DNA of 9,473 nt from Bacteroidia bacterium (lineage in GTDB: Bacteria; Bacteroidota; Bacteroidia; Cytophagales; Cyclobacteriaceae). This document shows, one piece after another, positions 7,873-9,473 of this stretch. The notes under the pieces are model-generated. The model saw only the letters and a list, made by a program, of their open reading frames with translations, did not search any database and was not told where the DNA came from. Location: contig JAAURZ010000051.1 of assembly GCA_012031955.1 (NCBI GenBank), forward strand, positions 1-9,473, read 5' to 3'. Position numbers and translations under genes: made by a program. The stretch's first letter is position 1. The number at the start of each line of letters is the position of its first letter.

Positions 7873-9473
7873 TCGCGACTTTCTTGTACATGAGCGCCCG
7901 CTCCTTGTTAACAAACACAACGAAGTAAATGCCACTTGCGAGTTCGGACACATCGACCGTCTGTGGTGTGGTCAGGTCGCTGTTGAGGCTACCCTTTAGC
8001 ACATCTACACCGCGCTGGTCAACGATCTTCCAATCGTACGCTCCCACAAGCATGTTGTCAAGTTTGAAATTGATGTTGTTCGTTGCCGGGTTCGGGAACA
8101 CCAGTATGTCTGCAATTTCAGCAAGTGCCGGATCGTCGTCGACACCAACAGGTTGCGCACCTGTCTTGGCCGGCGCCTTCACCACTATCGATTGGTGGAT
8201 TCTGCGGGTATTCAAATCCTGGATGTAGGCCACGAGGTACAGCTTATTCTTATCCTTGATCTTCACATCGATCACCCGGTCATAATCCACATCACGGGTC
8301 AGTACACTTTTCCAGTCTATGCTGTTTATTTGCACCCCGTCGGGCCCGAGCAAGTGCTTCCGCACAACGTTCTTGTATATGCGCGGGGCTCCTCCCACCT
8401 GAACGTCGGTTTCAACAAGTACCAGTTGAACAACCACGGGCGCTGCGTAGGCGACTGTATCCAGGTACTTGAAGTGAAGCGTACCCGAGAACACATTGGA
8501 AGACGACGCTATGGTATCGATGGTAATTTCAAACAAAGGATCTTCAAGTGCCCTTCTGTCCAGCACCTCGGGAGTGACGCGCAGGTACTCGTACGTATTA
8601 AACGTGACATTGTAATAGGCTCCAAGAATGCCGTCCATCACCGTGCCTGGTGCCGTCGAAATACCATACAACAGGCTTCGTGCCGCCGGATCTGTGGTGT
8701 TGTAGTAGTTCAATGAATCGAAACCCGGATTGTCGATGTGGTATTCAATCTTGAAGAAGTCGGATTTAGGCTTCGTCAATAGTTGCGCCGAGTACAGCCC
8801 ATCGAGGTGGTCATTGCCCAAACTTGAAGATACTGAGTTCAGATTGCTGAAGTGTTCCACCAGTACGTTGCGTTTCTTCTCTCCGATATAGACATCGTCA
8901 AACGCAAATCCATTCAGTGCGTTGCCTGCCGGGTTGTCGTCGTTGCTGCCAAAGGCAACACGAAATACTACCTGATCTTTGCCCGTTGTGATCTGGTCGA
9001 GGTTGAATTTTGCATTCCGCCACTCACCGGTCGAGCCAGACCATGCCACGTTATCCTGACCGCCGGGGTTGCCGCTCAGGTTGGTGCTGTTGTACCAGTT
9101 TATACCCTCGTCCACGTCGGCATCGCCTATCGACTGCCATGTACCTCCTCCGTCAATTGAGTACTGCACAACCGCGCCGTCAAAACCGAGCTGGCTGTCT
9201 GACCAGTAGTTGAGCGAGAGCATGGGCGTTGCAAGGCGGTTATGTCGAGGCACGGGCCGATTACCTCCGACTGCTCATTGTTGTAGTACGTACTCTTGTC
9301 ATCCACATTCGTGTTGGCACCTGTCCACCACATATTGGCTCCCGGCACAATAGGCGTAATGACATTGCCTCCGGTATTTCCAAACAGCCAACTGCTGTTG
9401 GTAATCGCCGGGTTAGTTACCCATGTGCCGGGTCCGCTGTCGAAGTCTTCAAAATATTCTGTTGTAAACGTAG
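7853..9473 (-). CDS. T9SS-secreted protein with Omp28-like domain (5' end outside window; one frame break)
   Basis: With one base restored near 9225, 539 residues are visible, open at the right edge. Three regions follow. First is a jelly-roll (MAM or carbohydrate-binding-like) domain from EYFEDFDSGPGTW through LNYWSDSQLGFDGAVVQYS and GGGTWQSI to GFAFDDVYIG (about 9471-8882). Second is an Omp28/thioredoxin-like domain (about 8872-8354): RNVLVEHFSN, FFKIEYHIDNPGFDSLNYYN, DPAARSLLYGIS, APGTVMDG. The family usually has a Cys-x-x-Cys after the first strand; here the segment is SNLNSVSSSLGN with no cysteine, so it is probably not a redox enzyme. Third is a type A T9SS sorting domain (about 8107-7856): VFPNPATNNINFKLDN, YDWKIVDQRGVDVLKG, LASGIYFVVFVNK, YKKVAI. 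The protein is thus predicted to be exported through the outer membrane and anchored or released. Its role is unknown; adhesion or binding is a guess. Its stop lies inside the 3' end of the kinase gene. Confidence 0.88.
9221..9227 (-). other. Frame break in the T9SS cargo gene (one base missing)
   Basis: A CCC run (minus strand). The upstream frame reads CLDITALQRP and then goes wrong; restoring a fourth C gives LQRPMLSLNYWSDSQLGF, joining the jelly-roll strands. The apparent upstream start at 9253 is therefore not a real start. Confidence 0.88.

Noticed and set aside
7863..7875. CGATT-CAT-AATCG hairpin at the convergent junction as a terminator
   Set aside because: The stem is only 5 base pairs, with a 3-base loop and no T run on either strand.
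8153..8716. 187-codon plus-strand frame opposite the T9SS cargo gene
   Set aside because: The cargo frame carries conserved Omp28-like and sorting-domain motifs; this is its shadow.

Overview
The window looks like chromosomal DNA from a Bacteroidota bacterium, most likely of the Cytophagales type. The main evidence is a C-terminal type IX secretion (T9SS) sorting domain, which is essentially confined to that phylum. Supporting evidence is an Omp28-like domain typical of the group, a TerB-like small protein, very weak ribosome binding sites and candidate TAnnTTTG-like promoter elements. No tRNA, rRNA, CRISPR array, insertion sequence or phage gene was seen. The DNA is densely coding, and no gap exceeds about 170 bases.

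Layout, left to right. Four genes lie on the minus strand: a long exported TPR-repeat protein running off the left edge (1-2097), holA for the DNA polymerase III delta subunit (2259-3284), a rhomboid intramembrane serine protease (3288-3842, three bases upstream of holA), and a small TerB-like protein (3914-4402). A 167-base divergent intergenic region (4403-4569) follows. Next are two plus-strand genes only 6 bases apart: a sigma-54-dependent NtrC-family response regulator (4570-5928) and a PAS/hybrid histidine kinase with REC and HPt domains (5935-7872). Together they hold all four phospho-acceptors of a His-Asp-His-Asp phosphorelay that would end in sigma-54-dependent transcription. Finally, a minus-strand T9SS cargo protein (7853-9473, running off the right edge) converges on the kinase gene and overlaps it by 20 bases.

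The most important thing for a reader is sequence quality. Three genes are split by seven reading-frame breaks: three in the TPR gene, three in the response regulator and one in the T9SS cargo gene. Every break is repaired by adding one base, and nearly all lie in or beside short homopolymers. The protein continues cleanly on each side. The simplest reading is consensus single-base deletions from homopolymer-prone sequencing, not pseudogenes. An automatic gene finder will report these three genes as many fragments. Here they are given as whole genes with the break points listed.

No clearly new defence, mobile or biosynthetic system was found. The points of real interest are the compact two-gene phosphorelay with sigma-54 output, an Omp28/thioredoxin-like domain that has lost all its cysteines, and the rhomboid-holA pairing.
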